This document shows, in pieces, positions 12,320 to 51,489 of a stretch of DNA of 64,000 nucleotides (positions are counted from its first letter, which is position 1; each line of letters begins with the position of its first letter). Both the position numbers and the translations under genes were made by a program. The stretch comes from Muraenolepis orangiensis. Taxonomy: Eukaryota > Chordata > Actinopteri > Gadiformes > Muraenolepididae. The notes beneath the pieces are model-generated. The model had not been told where the DNA came from. It saw only the letters and a program-made list of their open reading frames with translations, and made no database searches. The DNA lies in contig CM051018.1 in NCBI GenBank assembly GCA_027704905.1, forward strand, positions 25,071,704 to 25,135,703, read 5' to 3'.

Positions 12320-13440
12320 CTTGTGAAAAGAATGCAGACTCAGAGCTCTCACTAGGAATAAGTAACAACTCTTTGTTATATTGTTATTGCTATTAATATT
12401 TGTGAAATGCAGACTCAGAGCTCTCAATAGGAATAAGTAAAACGTTGTCCGGCCCTTCCTCACACGTGAAGCGGCGCAGATCCTGGTCCAAGCGCTCGTC
12501 ATAACACGCCTCGACTACTGCAACTCTCTCCTGGTGGGACTCCCCGCCTCTGCAACTAAGCCCCTCCAACGCATCCAGAACGCAGCAGCACGCCTGGTAT
12601 TCAATCTACCGAAATTCTCCCACGTGACCCCTCTCTTCCGCGATCTCCACTGGCTTCCGGTAAATGCTCGCATCAAATTCAAGACTCTGGTGCTGACCTT
12701 TAGGGCAGTCAATGGAACTGCCCCAGCCTACCTCCAGGCGTTGGTCAAACCCTACATCCCAGCCAGAGCGCTCCGCTCAACTTCTGCCAGGCGACTTGTT
12801 CGACCTTCACTAATGTCAACCAGACATCGCTCGTCCAAAACCCAGCTCTTCACGGCTCTGGCTCCACAGTGGTGGAATGAACTCCCGTCTCATGTCAGGA
12901 CGGCAGAGTCCCTCGCCAGCTTCCGCAAGAGACTCAAGACCCACCTGTTCAGAGTCCACCTGGACTCTCCTTGAACCCTCCTTCTCCTTCGTGAAACCCC
13001 TAAACTTGCTTAAGTCCTGACATTAATAGCTCTTAGCATGTTGTATATGTTAGCAAGTGTATATCCTTAAGGTTGATAACACGCTCTTATCACAGCTACT
13101 TAAGCAGGTGACCTAGCAGTACGAAATTGTGTTATTCATCTTGTTAAAATGAATACTTGTGAACTACTGTATTTTTATGTTTACGTACCCCAGTGTTATG
13201 CTATTGTCTGCTTCAACTAATGTACACCTTGTAAGTCGCTTTGGATAAAAGCGTCTGCCAAATGCCCTAAATGTAAATGTAAATGTAAATGTTGTTTGTT
13301 ATATTGTTATTGTTATTAATATTTGTGAAATGCAGACTCAGAGCTCTCAATAGGAATAAGTAAAAAGTTGTTTGTTATATTGTTATTGTTATTAATATTT
13401 GTGAAATGCAGACTCAGAGCTCTCAATAGGAATAAGTAGC
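12320..13440. repeat. about 75-bp tandem repeat split by a LINE
   Basis: Copies of ATATTTGTGAAATGCAGACT...CTCAATAGGAATAAGTA occur at 12320-12440 and again at 13295-13440, separated by the L2 LINE fragment. Confidence 0.8.
12445..13292 (+). mobile_element. L2-type LINE 3' end
   Basis: 12445-12974 encodes an RT C-terminus (TRLDYCNSLLVGLPASATKP, RIQNAAARLVFNLPK, LHWLPVNARIKFKTL, ending FRVHLDSP). The 3' UTR follows, with the hallmark TTGGATAAAAGCGTCTGCCA and an AAATGTAAATGTAAATG tail. 5' truncated. Confidence 0.88.
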
Positions 13441-13716
13441 AATTGCAAACTTTATCAATGTCATCAATGCAAAGCTATTCACTCCAGTGTTAATAAAACA
13501 TCAGCTTGACCAACACTTTGAGAATATTTGTTAAGTATTCCATGATGCTTTGGAATGCATTAAAAATGACAAGCAAGACAGCATATTAAACAGCAGTAGT
13601 AAATACAGCGAATAAAATGGTACAAATATATGTTAATATTAATAATAATTTGTGGCCCTTTGCACCTGTTGTGGTTTAAATGTGGTCCTCTTGGCCTCTG
13701 AAGTTGAGTACCCCTG

Positions 13717-14310
13717 CTATACACCCTTGTTCAGCAGCCAGATGGCCTGACTGTGGAAGCTGTCTCGAAGTCTATTTGTACGGCACTTGATACTGCGGTA
13801 TCGCCTGCCTGACGGTAACAGTGAGTACAGTTCGTGGCTGTAGACCTCCTCCCTGTAGGCAGTCTCGTCGTCGCCGGCGATCAGGCCCATCACTGTCGTG
13901 TCGTCAGCAAACTTGATGATGACGTTGGAGCTGTGCATAGCCATGCAGTCATGGGTGTAATAACAGTTCTTTCTCTCCAGGTGTGAAGGGCAGTGTGGAG
14001 GGCCATGGCAATTGCGTTGTCCGTGGATCTGTTTTGACGATATGCAAATTGCCATGGGTCCAGTGTGGCAGGTAACACGGAGCAAATAAAGTCCTTGACC
14101 AACCTCTCGAAGGTGAGGGCTACAGGTCTATAGGGGTAGTAATGGGTAACTTTATAGCCCGAGAATCGACCAAATTCTTTAGTATTTAGAGTATTGAGAA
14201 CATGTGGGATTGATGAGAGGATCAGATATGTACAGAAGGACATCATCAGCATACAATGAGATTTTGTGTTCCTGATTTGCACTAAAGACCCCCTTAATAT
14301 CAGCATAGTA
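13717..14310 (-). mobile_element. degenerate LINE RT fragment
   Basis: Minus strand shows RPVALTFERLVKDFICSVLP, DPWQFAYRQNRSTDNAIAMA and IIKFADDTTVMGLIAG...ETAYREEV, then LLPSGRRYRSIK..., in several frames: an internally deleted L2/Rex1-like reverse transcriptase. Confidence 0.75.
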
Positions 14311-14544
14311 TTGTTGTTGAAATCCGTACTGCGGGAGGGAATGGGGAGTAAGCAAGTGGGGGGTTGGTTGGTTTGTAGTCCTTGCGGGGGGCTTAGTGTT
14401 CATTCTGGGTGTGAGGTGTGGCTGCCCACCTTCACTACCTGGGGTCTACCCGTCAGAAAGTCCAGGATCCATCGGCAGAGGGCGCTGTTCAGCCCCAGGT
14501 CCCTGAGCTTGGTGGGAACTATGGTATTGAAATCTGAACTATAA

Positions 14545-14990
14545 TCAGTAAACAGCAGTGTCATATAATTCAGCCCTGTCCCCTGGCTGTTGTCTAGGTG
14601 GGATCGGGCAGTGTGGGCAGTGTGGAGGATGTGGGCGATGGCTCCTCTGTGGATCTGCTCGCTGGGTATGCAAACTGCAGAGGGTCCAGTGTGCTGGCAG
14701 TGAGGAGCAGATGTGATCCTTGACCAGCTTCTTAAAGCCCTTCCTCACCACAGACGTCAGAGCTACTGGATGACAGTCCATGAGACAACCTGGTCTTGGC
14801 TTCTTGGGTATTAGGATGATGGTGGACCTCTTGAAACATGTGGATATGATGGACAGGGACAGGTTGAATAACGCTGTGAACACTGGTGCCAGTAAGTCGG
14901 CGCACACCTCGAGGAACCGCCCTGCGATACCGTCAGTCCTTCCCGTTCCTCTTTTCCCTTGCTGAAACAGCCCCACACCTCCGCCACACA
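14545..14990 (-). mobile_element. degenerate LINE RT fragment
   Basis: Minus strand reads CADLLAPVFTALFNLSLS, STIILIPKKPRPGCL, HPVALTSVVRKGFKKLVKDH: the N-terminal RT region of the same kind of LINE as 13717-14310, in reverse order and with frameshifts. Confidence 0.75.
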
Positions 14991-15369
14991 ACCTGTGGCG
15001 TATTGGCCCCTGCTGGCCTCAAAGTGTGTGTAAGACGTGTTGAGATTGTCCACTAGATCCGCATCAACACCTCCTGAGGAGGAGAAGGTCCTTTGGAGTC
15101 CACATGCTTCTGAGGTCTCCCTGTTGCTCCTGGAGTTCCACCTTCTCCCTGTAACACCGACGGCTTTAAAATCACAATGAGGCCACTTGAAACTCCCGGA
15201 ACCAAATAATAAACGTACAGGAACATACCAGTGTGTATAAATAGCTACACGCAAATAAATAGCCTGCTATGTTAATATCTAATTGGAAATCGGCCAAGAT
15301 GGCGGCGGGTAAACATCGCAACGCCCAGTGTCTAACCAGTTTTTACGACTGCACTCCTGTACATGGTAC

Positions 15370-15640
15370 AAACACCACATCATCAAGTTTGCCGATGACA
15401 CAACGGTGGTGGGCCTCAAACAACGATGAGGCAGCCTCCAGGGAGGAGGTCCAGCACCTGGTGGCGTGGTGCGCTGACAACAACCTGGCCCTCAACACCA
15501 TGAAGACCAAGGAGCTCATCGTGGACATCAGGAAGACCAGAGCTGGGGCACATGCCCCCATCCTCATCAACGGGCGGAGGTCGAGCGTGTCTCCAAGACA
15601 CCTCTCAACCCAACCATGGACTGTTTGCACTATAGAATAA
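15370..15640 (+). mobile_element. LINE RT fragment, opposite orientation
   Basis: Plus strand encodes HIIKFADDTTVVGLK (frame-shifted) then DNNLALNTMKTKELIVDIRK, the RT catalytic and following region. The CACCTCTCAACCCAACCATG end recurs near 25922. Confidence 0.75.
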
Positions 15641-16370
15641 AAGTAATAATAAATTATATTTATAAGCGCACTTTTAATTTGCGTAGACAAAACTCAAAGT
15701 GCTACAGAGTAAAAATGGTTTAAATAAAACAACAGAATAAAAGCAGCAACGTTTACGCCGGCATGGCAACCAGTGTTGTTTTATCTAGTGAAAGGCCTTT
15801 TTTTAAAACATCCACAGTCTGTGGTGTCCTCAGCTGGTTTGGGAGGGCATCCCACAGTCTGTGGTGTCCTCAGCTGGTTTGGGAGGGCGTCCCACAGTCT
15901 GTGGTGTCCTCAGCTGGTTTGGGAGGGCATCCCACAGTCTGTGGTGTCCTCAGCTGGTTTGGGAGGGCATTCCACAGTCTGTGGTGTCCTCAGCTGGTTT
16001 GGGAGGGCGTCCCACAGTCTCGGAGCAGCGGAGCAGAAGGCTCCGTCTCCCATGGGTTTCAGTTTGGTCCTGGGGGGAAGGAGGAGGTTTGCCTTTTCGG
16101 AGCGTAGGCTCCTCCTGGAGGTTTGTGGGGTGAGAAGTTATTTGATGTATGAGGGAGCATTTCCATGAATGCACTGATAGGTGAAGAGGGTGATTTTGTA
16201 GTCAATCCTGAGTGAGACCTGGAGCCAGTGATTTGAGTATGGGCGTGATGTGTTCATACTTCCGCACTCTCATCAGGATCCTAGCAGCGCTGTTCTGGAT
16301 GTATTGCAGCTTCTGGATGTTCTTGCCAGGAATCCCAATGAGAAGTGCGTTACAGTAGTCTAGCCAAATA
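15640..16370 (-). mobile_element. L2-like LINE 3' end with 40-bp minisatellite, copy 2
   Basis: Inverted relative to 1-930: 3' UTR at 15640-15810, minisatellite at 15812-16019, then ORF2 C-terminus (minus strand) to about 16370. Confidence 0.75.
15812..16019. repeat. 40-bp minisatellite, about 5 copies
   Basis: Unit CCACAGTCTGTGGTGTCCTC + AGCTGGTTTGGGAGGGCATC, the reverse complement of the unit at 121-712. Confidence 0.97.
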
Positions 16371-16574
16371 GAAACCTTTGTTCCAAGTCAAGCAGGCTTA
16401 GGAACAGCTTCTTCCCCTCAGCTGTCATCTCCCTGAACTCTGAACCACGATGACAGCCCCCCCCCCATGTGAATGATCATCCAACTATACATCTTGTTCG
16501 AGTAGGACCTGGTCTCTATAAACCAACATCAAACAGACACAGTAACAACGTGTGTTCACGTCTGCCCTGCGGAA

Positions 16575-16830
16575 GACTCTTTATCAGACTCTCTATCAGA
16601 CTCTTTATCAGACTCTTTATCGGACTCTCTATCAGACTCTCTATCAGACTCTTTATCAGACTCTTTATCAGACTCTTTATCGGACTCTCTATCGGACTCT
16701 CTATCAGACTCTTTATCGGACTCTCTATCAGACTCTCTATCAGACTCTTTATCAGACTCTCTATCAGACTCTTTATCGGACTCTCTATCAGACTCTTTAT
16801 CAGACTCTCTATCAGACTCTCTATCAAAGG
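16575..16830. repeat. 12-bp tandem repeat, about 21 copies
   Basis: Unit GACTCTTTATCA with C/T and A/G variants (CTCTCTATCGGA). Just upstream of the CCAAT-box cluster. Open frames on both strands are incidental. Confidence 0.96.
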
Positions 16831-16885
16831 AATGTTCATCAGCGGAACGACCCGGACCAGGAGCCCCGCGAGTCCTCAGCATCCT

Positions 16886-16980
16886 CCAATCAGATGGGAG
16901 GAGGGTCAACGTAGCGCTCAGCGATTGGTCGGCGGCTTCCGTGTTATCGTTACGTTTCTAAACGCACGCTTTCCATTGGC
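16886..16980 (+). promoter_or_regulatory. CCAAT-box cluster, possible ugp2 promoter
   Basis: Three CCAAT/ATTGG boxes sit within 95 bp (16886-16890, 16924-16928, 16975-16979) in CG-containing sequence about 1.1 kb upstream of the UGP2 ATG. This resembles a housekeeping promoter. There is no TATA box at an obvious distance, and any 5' UTR exon between here and 18078 is not resolved. Confidence 0.4.
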
Positions 16981-17529
16981 TGACGCGGGGATCTACGCGG
17001 TGATCACCACTATAGCAGTTTCTGGAAGGACACTTCAATACATCGTGAACCGTAAACGTGTTTCTATTTACACACGAATTCGGTTAGTATTCCAGTTATT
17101 GTTGTTATTATTGCGTTATGCTGAATCCAGTCCTAATCCGGATTTAGTGTATCCGGTGTTGGGGGTTATCGCCGCTTCTGACCGCCAGGCCGCCCTCCAT
17201 CCACACGTCACAGTAAGGACATTTCTATACATTTAGATCCATCATAAATGTGTTTTATCCCCGTCATGTCGGGTTATCGCCGTCATGGTGGGGGATGGCG
17301 GGTGTTCTCCGTCATGAGACGACACTCGGAGGACGGAGGGTCGGTAGTGTCGCAGTGTTCGTGGAGGAGGACGATGGTCATCTCCTTTAGCTGTCTGAGG
17401 GCCAACTGTCCGCGTCGTTGATGTCTGGGAGATGGCCCTCATGTCATCAGGGGGTTCGGGATGAAATGTGACTTCATGAGGTCACCACATTCCCCTGCTA
17501 CTGTAGCAATGTGTGCATCATTCATTAAT

Positions 17530-17598
17530 TCATGCATTTATTTATTTATTTATTAATTCATTCATTCATTCATTCATTCATTCATTCATTCATTCATT
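17530..17598. repeat. (TTTA)n and (ATTC)n tetranucleotide tracts
   Basis: Short TTTA run followed by about 12 ATTC units, between the CCAAT cluster and ugp2 exon 1. Confidence 0.95.
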
Positions 17599-18077
17599 CC
17601 ATCAGTCACCGACGTCATTAAAACGTTCCATCGGTGGTGTGGTGTCTGGGCTGATCTCTGATCAGAAGACACACGGAGATGTGTTGATATAAAGAGAGGT
17701 GAACAGAGTTAGGAGGAGATAGATGGTCACTGTGACGTGGTGAGGAGGAGGAGGAGGAGGAGGAGGAGGGGGAGGGGGGGTGTCTCCTCCGATGAGACAC
17801 ATGAGTCCTACCTCTAGTGAGGATGGACCATAACCTGACGGTTCAAAGGTTGTGATGGCGGTTCACGTCTTATCGTTCTGCTCTCCTACAAGAGACCTGC
17901 TGCTCAAAGGGTTCTCCAAGTGTTCTTAGGGGTTCCAACCGTACTGCTGTACGAATGACGTCCGGAGGAACGCTGAGGAACATCTAGGAACGTTGAGCTT
18001 TATTCTATCTGGATTATAAACCTGTGGTTGTTGGATTTGCGAAGCTACTTCACTTTGTTTTACTCGGTTGTAAAGTG

Positions 18078-40202
<22,125 letters not shown>

Positions 40203-40925
40203 TGCCTTCCCCCTCCCCACCTAGAGACCATCACACGCTAGCTCCATCCTACTGTGTGTCACCTAGAAGATGACCTTACCTAATCAATCACCAACATGGT
40301 CTCAGTTAATATAGTGAATATAAGGACACCTGACCAGTGTCTGTAGGTGGCATGAGGCCATGCTGATCCCACGCCGTCCAGTTCTGCTCATGTTCAATGT
40401 CAAAAGATAGATTCAACCTCAAGCAAATGTGTGTAAGGCTGCCCCCTGTTGGTGGACAAGGAATATTACAATGGCATAATCCTTAAAAAGTATTACTTTA
40501 CATTTTGAGTTTCACATGAAACTGCTCTGGCATTATACATTTAAATGCAGCTTTAACCGCTACAAATAGTTTATAGCTAAGGCTAACCTTATTCCAAAAT
40601 AATAAGTATGAGCATACAGAATAGGAGCAGAAACAACAAATGTAGTGATTGCTTGTTCTTTCTTCCTGAACAATCCAAGTCAACGCAGTGCCCATAAAGC
40701 CTCTATAAAGCCTCTCTATAAAGCCTCTATAAAGCCTCTATGTCCTCCCTCGCTGTGTGGCTCCACTAATAGACTCTGTTAGATGTTCATCATGTTAGAT
40801 GTTCATCTTTCATTGAAGAGAGATCACTGAATCTGCAACCAGAGCAAAACCTTCTCATAGTAGGCTATTTCCAATCACTTTTATGTCTTACGACATGTTA
40901 CTGGTCCTGTTACTACATGTTGTGG

Positions 40926-40956
40926 AATAAAATGTAACTAATATAATTCTAATAAA
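40926..40956 (+). terminator. ugp2: candidate ugp2 polyadenylation signals
   Basis: AATAAA occurs at 40926-40931 and 40951-40956, about 725-750 bp after the UGP2 stop, in AT-rich sequence consistent with the end of a 3' UTR. No transcript evidence is available, and later AATAAA copies near 41290 are alternatives. Confidence 0.45.
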
Positions 40957-41819
40957 TATAAATAATGAAGTATTTCTGCGTTGCTGTGCTATCCCCCCCC
41001 CCCCCCCCAGAGGAGCGACTTGCTCAACAAACGTTGTGATACGTTGAAGTCGTTAATATAAACATAATTTCCTTGTCTTGTATTTTATGTTTTTGAGATT
41101 TAATAGCGTATGTTGGTCGGTAAACGTTTACCCAGGTGTGGTTAATGTCATTTTATTGTACTTTTATTGTAGGAAAGGAATGGTTTGGTGTGAACCAGTA
41201 GATGGCGTCTGAAGGTGTGCTGTCGGCTAAGGTGGTGACTTGTGATCACTCTATTCCTTCTGTCTTGGCATAAACATTGTTATTAATTTAATAAACATTG
41301 TTATTAATTTAATAAACATTGTTATAAATGTTCCTCTTCCTTTCGTTCCCTCCCTGCTGGTCCCGTTCATTTTCCGAGAAAATGATCACCAATTGTTGTC
41401 CTTTGTGAGCAGACCCTGGGATCTGGTCTGATGAGATGAGAATGTCTAGCCCTGTCCAACTCTGATCAACCCACCGCTGAATAAAGTGCAGTAGAAAATA
41501 CCACCTGTCTCCATCCTCCTTTCGGTGATCTCTCGTTGCCACGGTCCCATCATTGAATCTATTTGAAAGATATGGCCCCTTTGTTTGTTCATCTCCTTTT
41601 CTTACCATCGCAACCGTAGACGTGTCTTAGGGCACCAGTGGCCCCAGTCCAGTGTGGGCGTGGCCCCGCCCCCCCCCCCCCCCCATCAGCCTGTAGCCTC
41701 CCTAACTCCCCCTGCTGGTGGCTGTTCTGTGTGATGTATGCACCTTAACCTAAACACATTCCCATAGGATGGGTCATGGATTCATGGATTCCCTCATCAC
41801 CCATGACCTGGTCCAAGGA

Positions 41820-41920
41820 CCCGGGCCCCGGCTTGGGAACCGGAAGGTCGCCGGTTCAAGTCCCCGAAACACCGGGGCACTGAGGTGCCCTTGAGCAAGG
41901 CACCAGCCCCTCCCCTGCTC
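41820..41920 (+). mobile_element. tRNA-derived SINE-like fragment
   Basis: GGAACCGGAAGGTCGCCGGT followed by TCAAGTCC contains a Pol III B-box (GGTTCAAGTCC), then GCCCTTGAGCAAGGCACC, a phrase common in fish SINEs. No convincing A-box or tail; truncated. Confidence 0.5.
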
Positions 41921-42275
41921 CCCTGTATATCCAATAGCTGATACCCATTGCTCCTCATGCTAGGATGGGTTAATGAGAGGAACTCATCTCACTGAGAGGA
42001 CATGAGACCAATGAGGTTTAGGACCTCCATCTCAGGGCACTTCTTTGGAAACATGCATGTGTTCCCTGGTAATACGACTAAAGGCCAAAAGCTATATAGA
42101 TTATATTATATATAATATAATATTGCAGTCCCTCACCTCTAAATAGCAAGCATTCATCAATATATTCCCTCACAATCCCCATAGAGAAGAGCAACAGAGG
42201 GTGTTTATTGTTCTTTATTGTTAACGTTGGTACGAAACCTGCCAAAACCTTTTCATCTTTTGCTTTAAAAGCAGG

Positions 42276-42716
42276 AGGAAGCTGCAGAGCCCAGTGAAGG
42301 TCAGGGAACATGAATACAGACAACAACGCCCTGAGCTCACAGGAAGCTGCAGAGCCCAGTGAAGGTCAGGGAACATGAATACAGACAACGCCCTGAGCTC
42401 ACAGGAAGCTGCAGAGCCCAGTGAAGGTCAGGGAACATGAACACAGACAACGCCCTGAGCTCACAGGAAGCTGCAGAGCCCAGTGAAGGTCAGGGAACAT
42501 GAACACAGACAACGCCCTGAGCTCACAGGAAGCTGCAGAGCCCAGTGAAGGTCAGGGAACATGAACACAGACAACGCCCTGAGCTCACAGGAAGCTGCAG
42601 AGCCCAGTGAAGGTCAGGGAACATGAACACAGACAACGCCCTGAGCTCACAGGAAGCTGCAGAGCCCAGTGAAGGTCAGGGAACATGAACACAGACAACA
42701 ACGCCCTGAGCTCACA
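42276..42716. repeat. 62-bp minisatellite, about 7 copies
   Basis: Unit AGGAAGCTGCAGAGCCCAGT...GCCCTGAGCTCAC. Intergenic between ugp2 and peli1. Confidence 0.96.
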
Positions 42717-42884
42717 CACTGAGCCCGTATTGGATGTGAAACCTGTTTAGATGTGTTTTGTAAAGCAGACACCTGGACTCAGGTGAAACAAAAGTGGACT
42801 TTGAAGAGGTAATCTACAGAAGACCATACCTCTGTGTTTCAGGCCAAGCTGCCTGGTGGATCAGAAAGCTGTGTGTGTGGGGGG

Positions 42885-42919
<35 letters not shown>

Positions 42920-43156
42920 AGTCTTTTATTTCTACTCCCTGAGGTTATCAGTGTGTAAGAGTTGGATAATATGGGGATATTGAGAGATAATGTTTTACAT
43001 AATAATTCAGACAGGGAACCCCCCCCCCCAACACACACCTGTTTAAGGAGGCTAAGCTTCTGAGACCAACATTAAGGAAAGGAGAGGAATCTTAAGCCCA
43101 GAGAGAGGGCGGGTTCACCTTGCTGTGTTTCACCAACAAGCTTACTTCCTATGGCC

Positions 43157-43287
43157 GGTGATTGGCTGATAGGGGATGGGTCTCTGTCAGTGATTGGCTG
43201 ATAGGGGATGGGTCTCTGTCAGTGATTGGCTGATAGGGGATGGGTCTCTGTCAGTGATTGGCTGATAGGGGATGGGGCTCTGTCAGT
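43157..43287. repeat. 32-bp tandem repeat, 4 copies
   Basis: Unit TGATTGGCTGATAGGGGATG + GGTCTCTGTCAG. Confidence 0.95.
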
Positions 43288-44360
43288 GATTTCATTATAG
43301 AAATACTGTAGAAGGAAGTATCATGTATTCAAATAAAAATGCTAAAATAAAAAGTGTCACTGTTTAATCATGAAACCAAGACAAATATCGGCTACAGACG
43401 AGGAGTCTATATACTTGACTAGCAGTCAAGTAGATGTTCAGCTAATTGTCAGCCTCAAAGTCTGGTATCTCGTAAACAGTTAGCAGATATGCATATAAGC
43501 AACCTTTTAATATCAGAATAAGCAGGGCTGATGTAGTGATGCGTTCTTGAGTCCAAACTGAAGCTTTTACTTCTTGCCCAACTTGCAAATAAAATAGTTG
43601 GGAAAACTTCAAAACCCAAAAAGCGATGATCATAATAATACCCTCGCAGTAGGCGATACCTTTTGAAAACATCAGTATAATTAAATCTTTCTAAAATGTT
43701 GACGTGATTACGAGGCAGATTGACTACCCCTGACTGTTCACAGATTTAGAAGCTGGTTTTAGAGCAAAATACCTGAGTCCTAATTAGGACTGACACTCAT
43801 TATTTTCAAGAGTTTCTCTTAAATCAGCAATTTAGGAGTAACTTTAAGCCTTAAGATGTCATAAAAAAGATCTGCCTTCAGGTCAGCAGTGCGCATGTTT
43901 GATGAATCCTTTTGGTGTTGTCAGGAGGCTCTAATGTGCTGTCCTGTTGACCAACAGGCGGCGTGGAGCTGTCCACTGTGCAGCGTGGACCACCACAGAG
44001 TGTAGGTACCACATAACAGCCCTTGCAGGATGGACCTGATGGGACGGATCATCTCACGTCCTCCCAGTTCTATTGGTTTAATTTGAAGGTGGCTGAGACA
44101 GAAACAGGCTGTGTTCCCACGTGTGAGGAGTAGCTGCTACATGGCTACAGTCTCACCGTTTACCTGAAGTCAGCATATTATAGCATGTGTTATTATGATG
44201 ATGAGAGCACAAACTCACAGGGCTTTCACAGGGAGAGACATGGAGGTGGGTGTGTGTGCTTTTTGTTGAACCTGGACTTAAAGGGAGCCGGCATGGAGCT
44301 AAGGCTGACCCACTGGTGAGCTAGACCCATGTGGGCTGCATCCTCCAATGCAGTGGAAAG

Positions 44361-44366
44361 CTTTTA
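44361..44366 (-). terminator. peli1: candidate peli1 polyadenylation signal
   Basis: TTTATT on the plus strand (AATAAA on the coding strand) about 610 bp after the PELI1 stop. Plausible 3' end only; a longer UTR cannot be excluded. Confidence 0.3.
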
Positions 44367-44975
44367 TTATCTATTGCTTTGAATGTAGAAGGGAAGGTGA
44401 TGTAGCTCCATTGGCTAAAGGGACGTACAGATGACCATGTCACACAAAGCAGGCCCTGCAAGGCAAAGCCCCCAATCTGAATGAAGTGACCAGGGACTGT
44501 TGGCCCCCTGGTGGACGAGACGGAGAACACAGCCTGCAGAACACACTCGTCTCTGATCTGATCGTTTGTAGAAGGTGTCTTTTAAAATAAAAGCTCTATA
44601 AAATATTGAAGCCGGACATACTACATACAAACTGAAGAGATGAAACAGTTGCATAAATACATGTTTTTGTTGTGACAAAAACATTATGTAATAACTTCTA
44701 CTACGTGATTAGTGCAACAATAACGTAGAACTGTACATTTAACACTACAGAACATACAGATAAATACTGTCTACTAAGTGTCTTACATCACGTCACTTTG
44801 CTACGTCTCTGAATGTGCATTAAAATATAGAAATCTTTGTTTTCATTAATGAAAAAACAATTCAAAGGTCACTTAAAAGGAGCCAGAATATCCAAGGAGT
44901 AAGGCAAGAAATCATAACAAACCGACCAGCTACGAGGGTCCAAGGAGACTCTCCCCCCATCCTGAGTACCAGCCC

Positions 44976-50664
<5,689 letters not shown>

Positions 50665-50683
50665 CAGGATGCTGAGGCTGGAG

Positions 50684-51480
50684 GGAGGAGGTCTGGGGGG
50701 ACCAGGAGGACACGAGGGAGGGAGGAGGTCTGGGGGGACCAGGAGGACACGAGGGAGGGAGGAGGTCTGGGGGGACCAGGAGGACACGAGGGAGGGAGGA
50801 GGTCTGGGGGGACCAGGAGCACACGAGGGAGGGAGGAGGTCTGGGGGGACCAGGAGGACACGAGGGAGGGAGGAGGAGACCAGGAGGACACGAGGGAGGG
50901 AGGAGGTCTGGGGGGACCAGGAGGACACGAGGGAGGGAGGAGGAGACCAGGAGGACACAAGGGAGGGAGGAGGAGATCAGGAGGACACGAGGGAGGGAGG
51001 AGGAGGAGACCAGGAAGACACGAGAGAGGGAGGAGGTCTGGGGGGACCAGGAGGACACGAGGGAGGGAGGAGGAGACCAGGAGGACACAAGGGAGGGAGG
51101 AGGAGATCAGGAGGACACGAGGGAGGGAGGAGGTCTGGGGGGACCAGGAGGACGAGGGAGGGAGGAGGAGACCAGGAGGACACGAGGGAGGGAGGAGGTC
51201 TGGGGGGACCAGGAGGACACAAGGGAGGGAGGAGGTCTGGGGGGACCAGGAGGACACAAGGGAGGGAGGAGGTCTGGGGGGACCAGGAGGACACGAGGGA
51301 GGAGGAGATCAGGAGGACACGAGGGAGGGAGGAGGAGGAGACCAGGAGGACACGAGGGAGGGAGGAGGTCTGGGGGGACTAGGAGGACACGAGGGAGGGA
51401 GGGTCTGGGGGGATCAGGAGGACACGAGGGGGGAGGAGGTCTGGGGAGACCAGGAGGACACGAGGGAGGGAGGAAGAGGA
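50684..51480. repeat. 37-bp purine-rich minisatellite next to peli1 coding exon 1
   Basis: Unit GGAGGAGGTCTGGGGGGACC + AGGAGGACACGAGGGAG, with shorter variants lacking the TCTGGGGGG block. On the minus strand it is pyrimidine-rich with many CCCCCCAG and CTCCAG-like acceptor sites. Confidence 0.97.
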
Positions 51481-51489
51481 AGAGGAGGA

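Noticed and set aside
16469..17236. 255-codon open frame upstream of UGP2
   Set aside because: Half of it is the 12-bp repeat and the rest has no recognisable domain; the region looks like a promoter with CCAAT boxes.
41820..41920. Possible tRNA gene (B-box GGTTCAAGTCC)
   Set aside because: No cloverleaf or A-box can be drawn; the continuation matches fish SINE wording, so listed as a SINE-like fragment.
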